Below, piece by piece: positions 7,907-16,576 of a stretch of DNA of 64,000 bases. The stretch comes from Solibacillus sp. FSL R7-0682 (GTDB taxonomy: Bacteria > Bacillota > Bacilli > Bacillales_A > Planococcaceae), in contig NZ_JBBOUI010000001.1 of the NCBI RefSeq assembly GCF_038005985.1, positions 3,182,001 through 3,246,000 on the forward strand, in the 5' to 3' direction. The notes below the pieces were generated by a model. The model was not told the DNA's origin and searched no databases. It saw nothing but the letters and a program-made list of their open reading frames with translations. Every line of letters starts with the position of its first letter. Position 1 is the stretch's first letter. Position numbers and translations under genes: made by a program.

Positions 7907-8638
7907 TTACTTCTGAGATTTATAAATCATCGTAATCACTTCTTCACGTGTAGCTGGGCGTTTTAGATACGTGCCATCTGACACACCGTTTTCCTTTGCC
8001 CACTCCACAGCATCTTCTGCCCAGGTTGCTGGTGCTGCATCTTTTTCGTATGTTTCTTTCGTCACTGGTGATTCCTCCTTTGTTTTTCCCTCTACTTTCG
8101 TAGATATAGTTTTACCAACAGCCTTTGCCAATTGCTCTGCAATCGCTTGGCATATCTTTTCAAAATCCCTAAGATAAATAGCTACATCCACCGAATCATT
8201 TACAAAGCATACTTCAATTAAATAGCATGGTTTGTTTGTGCCTTTTAACAATCCTAAGTCTGGGCGAATTTTAACGCCACGGTTTTTAAGCCCACTCACT
8301 TTACTGATTGCATCCGTAATCGCTGTTGCAGTATCAATATTTTTCCCGTTGTGAATTAAGGTTTCTGTACCGATACCTCTAGAATGCGTACCGGCCGTTG
8401 AATTAAAGTGAATCGATACGTCAATTTGACGATTAGTCTTATTATGTTGAGCAATCAACCAAGGAATATTTTGAGACTGCGATTTACTTACATTATCCTC
8501 GATGTAATTCGTTGTAATACCTGCAGCACGTAAAATGGATGTTACGCGTTTTGTTACCTTAATAGCTTCCGTTACTTCATCAATTAATCCTTGAGCGCCT
8601 GTTTTCGGACCATAATGTCCTGGAGAAGCAGTAATCAT
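7907..8638 (-). CDS. N-acetylmuramoyl-L-alanine amidase (phage endolysin)
   Basis: 243 aa. The N-terminal amidase_3 domain (about residues 1-175) shows SPGHYG, a Glu shortly after it, SIHFNS and YLIEVCF, the Zn-binding and catalytic positions of the family that cleaves the bond between MurNAc and L-Ala. After a Lys/Glu-rich linker the last 40 residues (WAEDAVEWAKENGVSDGTYLKRPATREEV) form one SLH-like repeat, a plausible wall-binding module. The start overlaps the holin stop by ATGA, so the two are translationally coupled. This completes the XhlA-holin-amidase lysis cassette. Confidence 0.9.
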   Translation of the reverse strand: MITASPGHYGPKTGAQGLIDEVTEAIKVTKRVTSILRAAGITTNYIEDNVSKSQSQNIPWLIAQHNKTNRQIDVSIHFNSTAGTHSRGIGTETLIHNGKNIDTATAITDAISKVSGLKNRGVKIRPDLGLLKGTNKPCYLIEVCFVNDSVDVAIYLRDFEKICQAIAEQLAKAVGKTISTKVEGKTKEESPVTKETYEKDAAPATWAEDAVEWAKENGVSDGTYLKRPATREEVITMIYKSQK

Positions 8639-8895
8639 TATTCATCACCCTTTGGCTTATCATATCGCAAGGCTTGTGAGCTATCAGAAGCGCCAGAAGT
8701 TGTTGGGTCCACTATAATACCCATTAACGCTAAAATCATAAGAATGGTTTCTGATATGCCTGTAACTTGATCGCTGTAAATCGTAATATCGACATTAAAA
8801 ATGCCCGCTATCTGATTAGCGAGCACGATGAGTAATGCGATTAATGATACCCAAAATTGTTTATGTTGCATGCGTACTTTCCAATTGATTTTCAT
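8638..8895 (-). CDS. Phage holin, phi-LC3 family
   Basis: An 85-aa protein starting MKINWKVRMQHKQFWVSLIALL. Two membrane helices (about residues 13-32 and 48-62) with a short loop and a hydrophilic tail match the phi-LC3/class II holin family, which makes the membrane lesion that lets the amidase reach the wall. It lies between the XhlA-like gene and the amidase and overlaps the latter by 1 base of coding sequence. Confidence 0.9.
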   Translation of the reverse strand: MKINWKVRMQHKQFWVSLIALLIVLANQIAGIFNVDITIYSDQVTGISETILMILALMGIIVDPTTSGASDSSQALRYDKPKGDE

Positions 8896-8910
8896 GTGAT
8901 TTCCCCCAAT

Positions 8911-9315
8911 TTAATTTGATAAAAAATGTTGTGCAACTAAATAAATCAGGCCTCCAGCTGAACCCAAAGCACCGATAGCCCCCGCAAACTTTAAAAAGAC
9001 TGTTGACCATGTATTGAGCTTTAACATTTTTAATTCGTGGTCTTGAGTTGATTTACTGTTTTGATATCCCATTGCATTTTCGACAAGAGCGAACATTTTT
9101 TCTGCTTGATCTTTCATCGTTTGGCGCGTGTCACGATTATCATTTAAGAGCGTATTTTCTAACTTTGTATTTTGGCTTTCCAAGGTCAAAATTTGATTGG
9201 AGAGCTTATTGAAATTCTCCTTTAGTTCCTTGTCATTTTTTTCTAAAATGGTTATGCGCTCTTCGTGATTTTTAACTGTTTCAAACATTGATGCACTTCC
9301 TTCATTTTCTGGCAT
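8911..9315 (-). CDS. XhlA-type lysis accessory protein
   Basis: 134 aa from the ATG at 9315, which has GGGGGTTAGGG upstream; the frame extends 26 codons further but without a ribosome site. It has a long coiled coil (about residues 12-85, ENFNKLSNQILTLESQNTKLE) and one C-terminal membrane helix (about 108-130). This is the build of hemolysin XhlA of Bacillus phage PBSX, which works with the holin and amidase in lysis. It is the first gene of the lysis cassette. Confidence 0.82.
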   Translation of the reverse strand: MPENEGSASMFETVKNHEERITILEKNDKELKENFNKLSNQILTLESQNTKLENTLLNDNRDTRQTMKDQAEKMFALVENAMGYQNSKSTQDHELKMLKLNTWSTVFLKFAGAIGALGSAGGLIYLVAQHFLSN

Positions 9316-9416
9316 TGCCCTAACCCCCAATTCATGTGCAAAATAGCACTGTGATACGAATCGAAATACTTTGTGGATAATTACTCGTTCCAAAAAGCTC
9401 TAAAGCGTTGTAAACA

Positions 9417-9446
9417 TATAAAAAAGCACCCTCGGTTGAGAGTGCT
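9417..9446 (-). terminator. Terminator after the SLH protein gene
   Basis: On the minus strand AGCACTCTC...GAGGGTGCT forms a 9-bp stem followed by a run of T's. Confidence 0.8.
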
Positions 9447-9535
9447 GGTGAATTCTGCTATTTAATCAAATTTTGAGTTACCCCACATTTTGAAACTTTG
9501 ATGTAGCATGTTAACATATCCAAAACTCTTAATGG

Positions 9536-11467
9536 TTATTGCACCGTAAAATAAACAATTGTATCCGGATAACCTATTGCTTGAATAGTTACTTTCCAGG
9601 CTCCCGAGAAATAAATTTCTTTAGTTAAGCTAATTATTTCTATTTTGCCTTCCGTAATTTTTAATCCAGCCTTATCAAAATAAGTAGCACTATTGTTTAT
9701 TGTAGTAGTATTTACGAGTGATAATTTATTTATTGAATTCCTCCATTGCTCATCATCTGTGAAATAAAACTTAGTAGGTTGATGAAAAGTTGGCAAAACA
9801 TATCCACTGTTAACACTATTACCAATTACAATATCCATTGGTATATCCTCTAAAAGAATATTTAATGTTTCTTGAGATTTCACCTCAACCCCCGTATCTT
9901 TATTATTATTCGGTATTACTCCAAATGTTATTATTTTTCCTACGTCACTAGTTGTTAATAAATAATTTTGTGAAGTAGCTCCTGGTATCGCCAGTCCATC
10001 TGCATACCATTGATATGATGATCCGTACTCCATATCACCATTTACATCCTCATAAATGTAACTACCGCTTAAAGTACTATTCACTATTGGAATTCCCACT
10101 ATTTTTACATTACTTGCTGTTGGAGGTATGTCATGATTTACTGTAATTACTTGATTTGTTGTTTGACCGTTGACAGTAATAAAAACCTCTGTATCTGCTG
10201 GTGATAATGTTGCACCGTCCGATGGATTTACTGAAATTCCTTTTGATGTGAAATCTACTAATGCTACATCTTCTGTAGTTCTGTCAGACTTAGTTAAAGT
10301 TACCACTAAACCGGTTAAATCTAAACTATCCCCATCATTATAAGTAACTTTTAACGGCGATGTTTTTACTGTTACCCCTGTTACTACTGGGTTTACTGTT
10401 ATCATTTGGTTTGTCGTTTTGCCATTTACTGAAACCTCTACTGTGGTATTCGATGTTGTCAATGACACTCCATTTGTCGGGCTTACTGTGATGCCCTTAG
10501 AACTGAAATTCGCATAGGCCACTTCCTCTGTTGTGCCATTTGATTTCGTTAACGTAACTACCATGCCTGTTAAATTTAACGTGTCACCTTCAAAATATGC
10601 CACTTTGGCTGGAGCAGTTTTTACTGCTACACCTGTTACCGAAACAGTTTTCGGCGGTGTCGGAACCGATGTTGGCTCTGGTGTCGGCTCTGGTGTTGGT
10701 TCTGGTGTTGGCTCTGGTGTTGGTTCTGGTGTTGGTTCTGGTGTTGGTTCTGGTGTTGGTTCTGGTGTTGGTTCTGGTGTTGGTTCTGGTGTTGGTTCTG
10801 GTGTTGGTTCTGGTGTTGGCTCTGATGTCGGTATTAATTTATCAATCTGCTTTAGAAATCTAGAAGCCACAAGAGCAACTTGTTGACGTTCAGCCACTCC
10901 TTGAGGGTTGAAACGATTAGACTCATTACCAATCATTAAATTAATATTAACTGCAAAACCTACCGCATCTCTTGCCCAAGCAGAAATAGTATGCTGATCT
11001 GCAAAAGTAAGCTGTTCTCCAAAGCCCGTTGTATCTCTAGCTAATGCTCTAGCAAATAAAGTAGCCATTTCCTCACGTGTTAAACTTGTGTTTAAACCAA
11101 ACTTTCCGTCACCTCTTCCATTTATTAATCCCGCTTTCACTGCAGCTTCAATAGCGGGATAAGAATAATGGTTAGTTGGGATGTCAGTAAACATTGGTGT
11201 ACTTGGCGAGTTAGAACTTTCTATACCAAGTGCTTTTACTAATATTATCGCAAAGTCTTGTCTTAATATTTCTCCATTCGGTCTAAATGTCCCCTCTGGA
11301 TAACCATTTATAATTCCTAAATTAACTAACTCTTCAATAGCATCCTTAGCATATGAACCTTCAATGTCAGATAATTCAACAGCTGCATTTGCTGGAATTG
11401 TTTTTAATGATAGAAAAGATAAAAACATTAACAATAAGAATCCTGATTTAATCAAATTTTTCTTCAA
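9536..11467 (-). CDS. SLH-domain surface protein with EPTP repeat linker and Ig-like domains
   Basis: 643 aa from the TTG at 11467, preceded by AAGGAGG and opening a signal peptide (KKNLIKSGFLLLMFLSFLSL). Three SLH repeats (about residues 28-200) bind pyruvylated secondary wall polymer. They are followed by a Thr/Pro/Glu linker of about 13 EPTP units, two bacterial Ig-like repeats (VTGVAVKTAPAKVAYFEGD and VTGVTVKTSPLKVTYNDGD), another Ig-like segment and a C-terminal domain. The protein would sit on the cell surface. It lies between the phage genes XkdX and XhlA, so it looks like a lysogenic-conversion cargo gene or a surface gene captured by the phage. Its exact role is unknown. Confidence 0.85.
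   Translation of the reverse strand: MKKNLIKSGFLLLMFLSFLSLKTIPANAAVELSDIEGSYAKDAIEELVNLGIINGYPEGTFRPNGEILRQDFAIILVKALGIESSNSPSTPMFTDIPTNHYSYPAIEAAVKAGLINGRGDGKFGLNTSLTREEMATLFARALARDTTGFGEQLTFADQHTISAWARDAVGFAVNINLMIGNESNRFNPQGVAERQQVALVASRFLKQIDKLIPTSEPTPEPTPEPTPEPTPEPTPEPTPEPTPEPTPEPTPEPTPEPTPEPTPEPTSVPTPPKTVSVTGVAVKTAPAKVAYFEGDTLNLTGMVVTLTKSNGTTEEVAYANFSSKGITVSPTNGVSLTTSNTTVEVSVNGKTTNQMITVNPVVTGVTVKTSPLKVTYNDGDSLDLTGLVVTLTKSDRTTEDVALVDFTSKGISVNPSDGATLSPADTEVFITVNGQTTNQVITVNHDIPPTASNVKIVGIPIVNSTLSGSYIYEDVNGDMEYGSSYQWYADGLAIPGATSQNYLLTTSDVGKIITFGVIPNNNKDTGVEVKSQETLNILLEDIPMDIVIGNSVNSGYVLPTFHQPTKFYFTDDEQWRNSINKLSLVNTTTINNSATYFDKAGLKITEGKIEIISLTKEIYFSGAWKVTIQAIGYPDTIVYFTVQ
10671..10826. repeat. 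12-bp tandem repeat encoding (EPTP)n
   Basis: About 13 head-to-tail copies of GGTGTTGGTTCT with third-base variation at the edges. They encode the Pro/Thr/Glu linker of the SLH protein on the minus strand. Near-identical central copies suggest slippage, so the copy number may vary between strains. Confidence 0.92.
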
Positions 11468-11547
11468 ACTAGTGCCTCCTTGATTCATCCTAAAATATGG
11501 AACCTTCGCCTCCAACCTTTTAATTTTATAACTAGTTCGATAGATAT

Positions 11548-11569
11548 ACTATTAACAAATGTTAATAGT
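11548..11569. promoter_or_regulatory. Perfect inverted repeat upstream of the SLH gene
   Basis: ACTATTAACA and TGTTAATAGT (10-bp arms) around AA, about 80 bp upstream of the SLH start and about 40 bp downstream of xkdX. No T tract follows on either strand, so it looks more like an operator than a terminator. Confidence 0.35.
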
Positions 11570-11611
11570 ATTGTTAATTGTTAAATAATATCATTCGAAA
11601 TTAGCAGGTGT

Positions 11612-11743
11612 TTAGAACTCCTGTTTTGTAATATCTTTATATTCCTCAGGTGTAATTTCACCAAATGGATTGCTTTCAGTGACCACCGCTATGCGTAATT
11701 GCTCAGATGTTACCCATTTTAAAGCCATTTTCCAAAATGCCAT
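11612..11743 (-). CDS. XkdX family phage protein
   Basis: A 43-aa protein (MAFWKMALKWVTSEQLRIAV... ending GEITPEEYKDITKQEF). The W-K-M-A-L-K-W start and the GEITPEEYKEIT core identify the XkdX family, small proteins encoded between tail-fibre and lysis genes of Bacillus phages. Function unknown. Its ATG overlaps the final stop of the preceding small gene (TAATG), which suggests translational coupling. Confidence 0.82.
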   Translation of the reverse strand: MAFWKMALKWVTSEQLRIAVVTESNPFGEITPEEYKDITKQEF

Positions 11744-11960
11744 TAAGAAGCACCCCCTTTCAGTTGCATGATTTCAAGTTTCATAGAAGCTACTTGTGCG
11801 AACCTAGTCCATTAATAACAGCATCTTTTTGCATGCTATTTATTTTTTCTTGTGCCAATTGCATACCAAGAGCTACTACCTGTTGATCTGTAGTTGGTTT
11901 TGTTCCGATGTTTTCAAGCTCACTCAATGTGCCATCTGGTAATGGTTTACGACGTTCCAT
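11743..11960 (-). pseudogene. Frameshifted small phage tail-region gene
   Basis: The frame starts MERRKPLPDGTLSELENIG and runs 56 codons to a TAG at 11790-11792. Another frame then continues as QVASMKLEIMQLKGGAS and stops exactly at TAATG, overlapping the XkdX start, the expected native junction. A 1- or 2-base indel near 11795-11805 best explains this. The intact gene would be about 70 aa with a C-terminal helix, as in small proteins preceding XkdX in related phages. Function unknown. Confidence 0.6.
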
Positions 11961-11962
11961 TA

Positions 11963-13261
11963 TTAAAGCACCCCCGAAATTAAATGGATTTTATCGCTTA
12001 CTTCTGTTGATGCACGTGTCATGTCAATTTGAAGGATAATGTTGTCTTTTGGAACATCTACTTCATAGTAAAATTCATCTTCCAGAATCACATTGTCAAT
12101 CGGTGCCGTATTAGAAGCTGCAACAGGAACAAATGATTCTGCTTCGCCAATCATCGTCATATTAAGAGCTACGTCAATTACTAAGTTTTCATTTCGCTGA
12201 ATCCATAATAAAACCGCCTTAGCTGAACCAGTTGGTGGGTTAATTTTGTAACGAGCAGTAGACTTTAATAATGGCGTTTCGACTGCAACCTTATTTAATT
12301 TTTGTGTTTTGCTTACTTTAGCACCATAACTATCCACGGCTTCAATTACTATATGATTTTCACCGATTATTAACTGACCAAATGACACTTCAAATTCAAA
12401 CTGGCCACTTACACCTTCAGCAATTTGTACACTAGTGGAACCATTAATTCGATAGGATACAGTCGTTGTGTTTCCATCTGAATCTTCAAATGTACCATTA
12501 ACTGTGAATTTATCTGAATCTATCACACCGTTAATGACTGGTGAATTGACAGCTAATAATTGCGCTCTGTTTGGTACTACATAGAAAGGAATTTCTTTTA
12601 TAGTGGATGAACCACCTTGGTCATCAGTCGCCCACACTTTCAACGTATGTGCTACACCATCAGCTAGGTTTTCAGCAATTAAAGTTGTGCCATCGTAAAG
12701 ACTTCCACCTTTGAACGTTAGAGATTTACTAAAGGATTCCAGCGTTGAACCATCACTTAAAAAGGCTTTGATTGCACGTGCCGTGGTTGCATTGATTTGG
12801 TAGCGTACAGTTACTGTATTACCGTTGTCTGTGTCTGAAGCAGTACCAGCAATATTGAATACATCATTTTCATAAAGCGTACCGTTATTTGATGGTGACG
12901 TAATAGTTACTATTGGTTCAGAATTGACTACATTTACCGTGATAGTGGTAGATGCATTCGCCGTACCGTCGCTTACTATTATAGAAATACTTGCCGAGCC
13001 AATTTGCTTACCTGTGATTATCAATGTGTTACCAGATAAAGCAAATTTAGCGTTTGACTGATCTAATACATCATTTGTGCTGAAAATAAGTGCATTGCCA
13101 TCAGAATCACTTGCGAAGTTTGCAAGGTTAATTGTGATAGATCCGTTTTTCTTTACTTGTTGAATTGGTATTGACGACCAAACAGGCGCGCTATTAGTTA
13201 CAGCGCCTCGTATATACCAATACCCATCGGTGTGTCGACCGTTGACAGGGTACGTCCCGTC
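11963..13261 (-). pseudogene. Phage tail/fibre protein remnant lacking its N-terminus
   Basis: An open frame of 432 codons ends normally at 11963 but has no start: upstream it reads DGTYPVNGRHTDGYWYIRG and hits a stop at 13262-13264, exactly where the sequence changes to repressor-like DNA. The only internal start is a TTG at 13024 without a ribosome site. The product has three or four Ig/cadherin-like repeats (for example TVNVVNSEPIVTITSPS) and a C-terminal baseplate-type domain. It was probably a receptor-binding or tail-associated protein, now decapitated by the internal deletion. Confidence 0.75.
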
Positions 13262-13262
13262 C

Positions 13263-13400
13263 TACGGATTAGCCTTTGACGGTGAGCCAATGAGTGACGA
13301 GGCAAAAGAATCACTTTTGGAATCAATGGAATTGTTATTTAGACAAACGCAACGTATCAACAAGAAATACACACCTAAGAAATATCGCGAAGAAGAATAA
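13263..13400 (+). pseudogene. C-terminal fragment of a phage XRE-type repressor
   Basis: The last 45 codons of a protein ending YGLAFDGEPMSDEAKES...KKYREEE. This acidic-then-basic tail is typical of helix-turn-helix repressors encoded directly before ImmA in Gram-positive phages. The DNA-binding domain is gone, cut at the same junction that truncates the tail gene. Confidence 0.6.
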
Positions 13401-13428
13401 CTAAATTATGGTGAAGTGAAGTGATTGC

Positions 13429-13878
13429 ATGTGGATTAAACAAAAAACCAATCAGTTAAAAGAGAGATATAAAACTGACTGTCCATATCAGTTAGCTAAA
13501 TGTTTAAATGTACACGTCGTATTTCATAATTTACACCCAGAGATAAACGGTTACTACAAATACGATCGTCGTAACAAATATATCGTTATTAATAGCAATT
13601 TGGATGATAAGGATAAAAAATCTACATGCGCTCATGAGTTGGGACACGTATCGCTACACCCTAGGGTGAACACTCCCCTCATGCGTCGAGATACATTTTT
13701 ATCTGTCAGCAAAATTGAACGCGAAGCAAATCAATTCGCTGCCGAATTACTCATTTCTGACGAAAGTTTGCTAAAATGCCAAAACGAACAAATGACAATG
13801 CAAGATATAGCTTTATTACATAATGTGCCACTCGAATTAGTTGAACTGAAATGTAAAAAGCTTTTTTTTGTAAATTAA
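13429..13878 (+). CDS. ImmA/IrrE-family metallopeptidase
   Basis: A 149-aa protein with the zinc motif HELGH (about residues 70-74) in CAHELGHVSLHP and a downstream E-REANQFAAELL helix supplying the third ligand. In ICEBs1 and phages, ImmA cleaves the adjacent repressor (ImmR) upon DNA damage or quorum signals and so induces the element. Here the repressor is a fragment, so the peptidase has lost its natural target. It lies 40 bp before the integrase. Confidence 0.88.
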   Translation: MWIKQKTNQLKERYKTDCPYQLAKCLNVHVVFHNLHPEINGYYKYDRRNKYIVINSNLDDKDKKSTCAHELGHVSLHPRVNTPLMRRDTFLSVSKIEREANQFAAELLISDESLLKCQNEQMTMQDIALLHNVPLELVELKCKKLFFVN

Positions 13879-13918
13879 AAAGAACATATATTCTCATTTT
13901 TATAGAAGAGGTGATATT

Positions 13919-15025
13919 GTGGCATACTTCCGAAAACGTGGAGATGTATGGGAATACAGAATAAAATACAATGATCTTGGAAAGCAAAAGACTCTTTCTA
14001 AAAGTGGATTTTCGACCAAAGCAGCCGCAAGAGCTGCATCTGTACTTGTAGAGGAAAAGTTATTTAAAGGTGGTATCGATGAATTTCGGAAAGGTGAAAT
14101 ACTTTTTGAGGATTGGGTACAAAAATATAAACTCATTTACGAATCACAACGGCGCGACTCAAGTAATACCGCAGCGGCTAATGGACAAAAAAAGTTATTA
14201 GAGCGCTTTAGTGGTTATAATTTAAAAAACATCACTCGCGCAGATTACCAAATTTTCATTAACGAATTACTTTTTGATAAAGATTACAGTAAAAACACAG
14301 TGGATCGTATACACGGTGAAATGATGGTCATTATTAATAGCGCAGTCGAACATGACCAGCTCGAAAAAAACAAATTACGATCAATTTCTATAAAGAAAGA
14401 TGAAACAAAAGACAAAATTACTTTTTTAACTCTTGATGAATCTAAACGATTGTTAGATGTAATGGAGTCTCAAGTAATATTCAAAAAAGTAATGGTCCAC
14501 TTATTAATAAATACTGGAATCAGAAGTGGTGAATTATTAGGCTTAATGTGGATTGATATTGATTTCGAGGAAAAAACCCTTACAATTAATAGACAACGTA
14601 CTCGCGATGGATTAGGTCCACCTAAAACGAGCTCTTCTTATCGAACATTACTGCTAGACGATGAATTAATTGAACTATTGATTGAATTTAAAAACTGGCA
14701 AGAAAAAAATGAATTGGAAATCGCAGACTATATTAAATCAGATTATGTAATGGTAGATGAAACAGGTAAAGAATTTTATCATACAAAACCTCAAGATATG
14801 ATGAAAAACTTTTTACGTTACGCTGGAATACCAGAAAGAAAGTCTACCCATTTGTTAAGACATACTCATGCTGTCCTATCTCTCGAATCAGGGGTCGACA
14901 TAAAAACTGTAAGCACTAGATTGGGTCACAAAAACATTAACATTACAGCAAATACGTATTTGCATGTTACACAAAATCACGAGCGAAATTCACTCGAAAA
15001 ATTTATAAATTACCTCAAAAAATAG
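13919..15025 (+). CDS. Phage tyrosine integrase
   Basis: 368 aa from GTG behind GAGGTGATATT. It has an N-terminal AP2-like arm-binding domain (residues 1-50), a SAM-like core-binding domain (about 60-155) and a catalytic domain with R202 (NTGIRSGELL), K236 (PPKTSSS), H311/R314 (HLLRHTH), H337 (LGHKN) and nucleophile Y347 (NTYLHV), so all catalytic residues are present. The gene ends 77 bp from attR, the usual layout for site-specific integration. The target is the 3' end of ktrB rather than a tRNA gene. Confidence 0.94.
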   Translation: MAYFRKRGDVWEYRIKYNDLGKQKTLSKSGFSTKAAARAASVLVEEKLFKGGIDEFRKGEILFEDWVQKYKLIYESQRRDSSNTAAANGQKKLLERFSGYNLKNITRADYQIFINELLFDKDYSKNTVDRIHGEMMVIINSAVEHDQLEKNKLRSISIKKDETKDKITFLTLDESKRLLDVMESQVIFKKVMVHLLINTGIRSGELLGLMWIDIDFEEKTLTINRQRTRDGLGPPKTSSSYRTLLLDDELIELLIEFKNWQEKNELEIADYIKSDYVMVDETGKEFYHTKPQDMMKNFLRYAGIPERKSTHLLRHTHAVLSLESGVDIKTVSTRLGHKNINITANTYLHVTQNHERNSLEKFINYLKK

Positions 15026-15102
15026 AGCTTAGGGGGCAAAAAGGGGTCAAATGACTTCTTAACCCCTCATAAACCTTTGCAAACCCCTTGTTTTAAGCCA
15101 TT

Positions 15103-15130
15103 CTTTCAAATCTACCCAATAATTATACGC
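15103..15130. other. attR, right attachment site within the ktrB 3' end
   Basis: 28 bases identical to 4699-4726. They include the last ktrB codons (ERIIIG) and its stop, so integration restores a full-length ktrB, as usual for phages that target gene ends. Confidence 0.9.
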
Positions 15131-16461
15131 TCTTTAGGGTAATGATACTTCTTCTTATTACCCCTTCCACCAATCGAATACAGGAATGAAATTAACCCTA
15201 CTCGTCCAATAAACATAAGTGCCATAATTACAACTTTACCAACAGTAGATAAATTTCCAGTAATGCCGAGCGACATTCCACATGTTCCGAAGGCAGAGGT
15301 TATTTCGAAAATGATTTGTGTCATTGTTGCATGTTGCTCTGTAATTAGTAAAATCATTGTTGCACCAAGCACCATGAAAATCGCAAAAATTACTACAACA
15401 AATGAACGAAATACGTCAATTAAATGAATTTCTCGCTTAAAAATGTGAACATCTGAATGTCCTTGGGAATATGCAATTAAAAATAAAATGACGATGGCAA
15501 AAGTCGTCGTTCGTATTCCCCCACCGACAGAGCTTGGAGATGCCCCAATAAACATGAGTGCACTCATAAAAAGACTTGTTGCTTCACTAAACGTTGTCAC
15601 ATCATATGTCGTTAAACCCGCTGATCTTGTTGAAACCGAGTGAAACATCGCAGAAAATAGAGCTTCATGCCAAGACATTCCTCTAAACGATTGAAACACT
15701 TCAATAATTAAAATAACAATTGATCCTACTGCAAATAATGCACCATAAGTTAACGTTGTTATTTTAGTAAATAAGCTAAAACGGAATGTTGGATCTTTTC
15801 TCAATAAATACGTCTTCACTTCAATTAATACAGGAAAACCAATCGCCCCTAAAAAAATTAAAATCATACAGACGAATTGGATAAAATAATCATGATGAAA
15901 CGGCAATAGGCTCATCCCCGTAATATCGAAGCCACCATTGGTAGTAGCTGATATAGAAGCAAAAACTCCATTAATTGCAGCATCTTCCCATGTATCGAAA
16001 TAGCGCTTAAAATGCACGGTTAAAATTATTGCACCAATTGATTCGATTAGTATTAATAGCGTTGCAATTTGCTTAATCAATGCGACTACACCAGATAAAT
16101 TGTATTGATTGTGGTCAATCATAATCAATTGACGCTCACGCATCCCTATTTTTTTCCCAAAAATCATCCATAAAAACGTACCGATTGACATAATTCCAAT
16201 TGCTCCAAATTGCAAAATAAGTAGAATCACCGCTAAACCTAATCCACTATAAGTTTCAGATACAGTTACTGTTGTTAAACCGGTTACACTTACAGCACTG
16301 ACAGCCGTAAATAGACTGTCTAAATGAGAAACTTCTACCCCTTCTTTATGTACCCCTGGAATGCGAAGAAGTAAATAAGAAATTAATATCGCAAAGAAAT
16401 AAAAGATAAGCAAAATTTGAAAAGGTGTGATTTTTCGTGTTGCTAATTGTCTAAAAGGCAT
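15112..16461 (-). CDS. ktrB: Potassium uptake protein, Ktr/Trk family membrane subunit
   Basis: 449 aa, the length of KtrB/KtrD. It is the K+-translocating subunit of a sodium-dependent Ktr system, which works with a cytosolic RCK protein (KtrA/KtrC) that is not in the window. Four M1-P-M2 units are visible with their filter glycines (for example SVTGLTTV, TTNGGFD and TRSAGLTTY). The last codons lie in attR, so the gene survived prophage insertion, but its former terminator is now 10.4 kb away and itself split by the IS. Whether it is KtrB or KtrD cannot be decided from sequence alone. Confidence 0.88.
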   Translation of the reverse strand: MPFRQLATRKITPFQILLIFYFFAILISYLLLRIPGVHKEGVEVSHLDSLFTAVSAVSVTGLTTVTVSETYSGLGLAVILLILQFGAIGIMSIGTFLWMIFGKKIGMRERQLIMIDHNQYNLSGVVALIKQIATLLILIESIGAIILTVHFKRYFDTWEDAAINGVFASISATTNGGFDITGMSLLPFHHDYFIQFVCMILIFLGAIGFPVLIEVKTYLLRKDPTFRFSLFTKITTLTYGALFAVGSIVILIIEVFQSFRGMSWHEALFSAMFHSVSTRSAGLTTYDVTTFSEATSLFMSALMFIGASPSSVGGGIRTTTFAIVILFLIAYSQGHSDVHIFKREIHLIDVFRSFVVVIFAIFMVLGATMILLITEQHATMTQIIFEITSAFGTCGMSLGITGNLSTVGKVVIMALMFIGRVGLISFLYSIGGRGNKKKYHYPKERIIIG

Positions 16462-16519
16462 CAGATTGCCTCCCTTAAATATTCATTACATTTTTTCCTA
16501 GTATAATGAATTATGCTCC

Positions 16520-16558
16520 AAAAGAAAAGGAACTGCCACAATACTATGGCAATTCCTT
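16520..16558 (-). terminator. Terminator after terC
   Basis: On the minus strand AAGGAATTGCCAT...GGCAGTTCCTT forms a stem with one mismatch, followed by TTCTTTT. Confidence 0.75.
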
Positions 16559-16576
16559 CGCAACGTAGCTTTCTAC

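Larger units (their letters stand above)
4699..15130. mobile_element. Remnant (cryptic) prophage integrated in the ktrB 3' end
   Basis: About 10.4 kb between 28-bp direct repeats. It carries an integrase and an ImmA peptidase next to attR, a lysis cassette, XkdX and a tail-protein remnant, but no head, packaging or replication genes. The tail gene and the repressor gene are each cut off at 13261/13263, which shows that the whole centre of the phage has been deleted. Cargo near attL includes a secreted toxin-like protein and a likely immunity gene. Confidence 0.88.

Noticed and set aside
10671-10826. CRISPR-like array
   Set aside because: The repeats are 12 bp, directly tandem, without spacers, and in frame within a coding gene.
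10533-10886. Plus-strand frame encoding a Val-Gly-Ser-Gly repeat protein
   Set aside because: It is the reverse complement of the EPTP linker of the SLH protein, with no ribosome site; its repetitive look comes from the 12-bp repeat.
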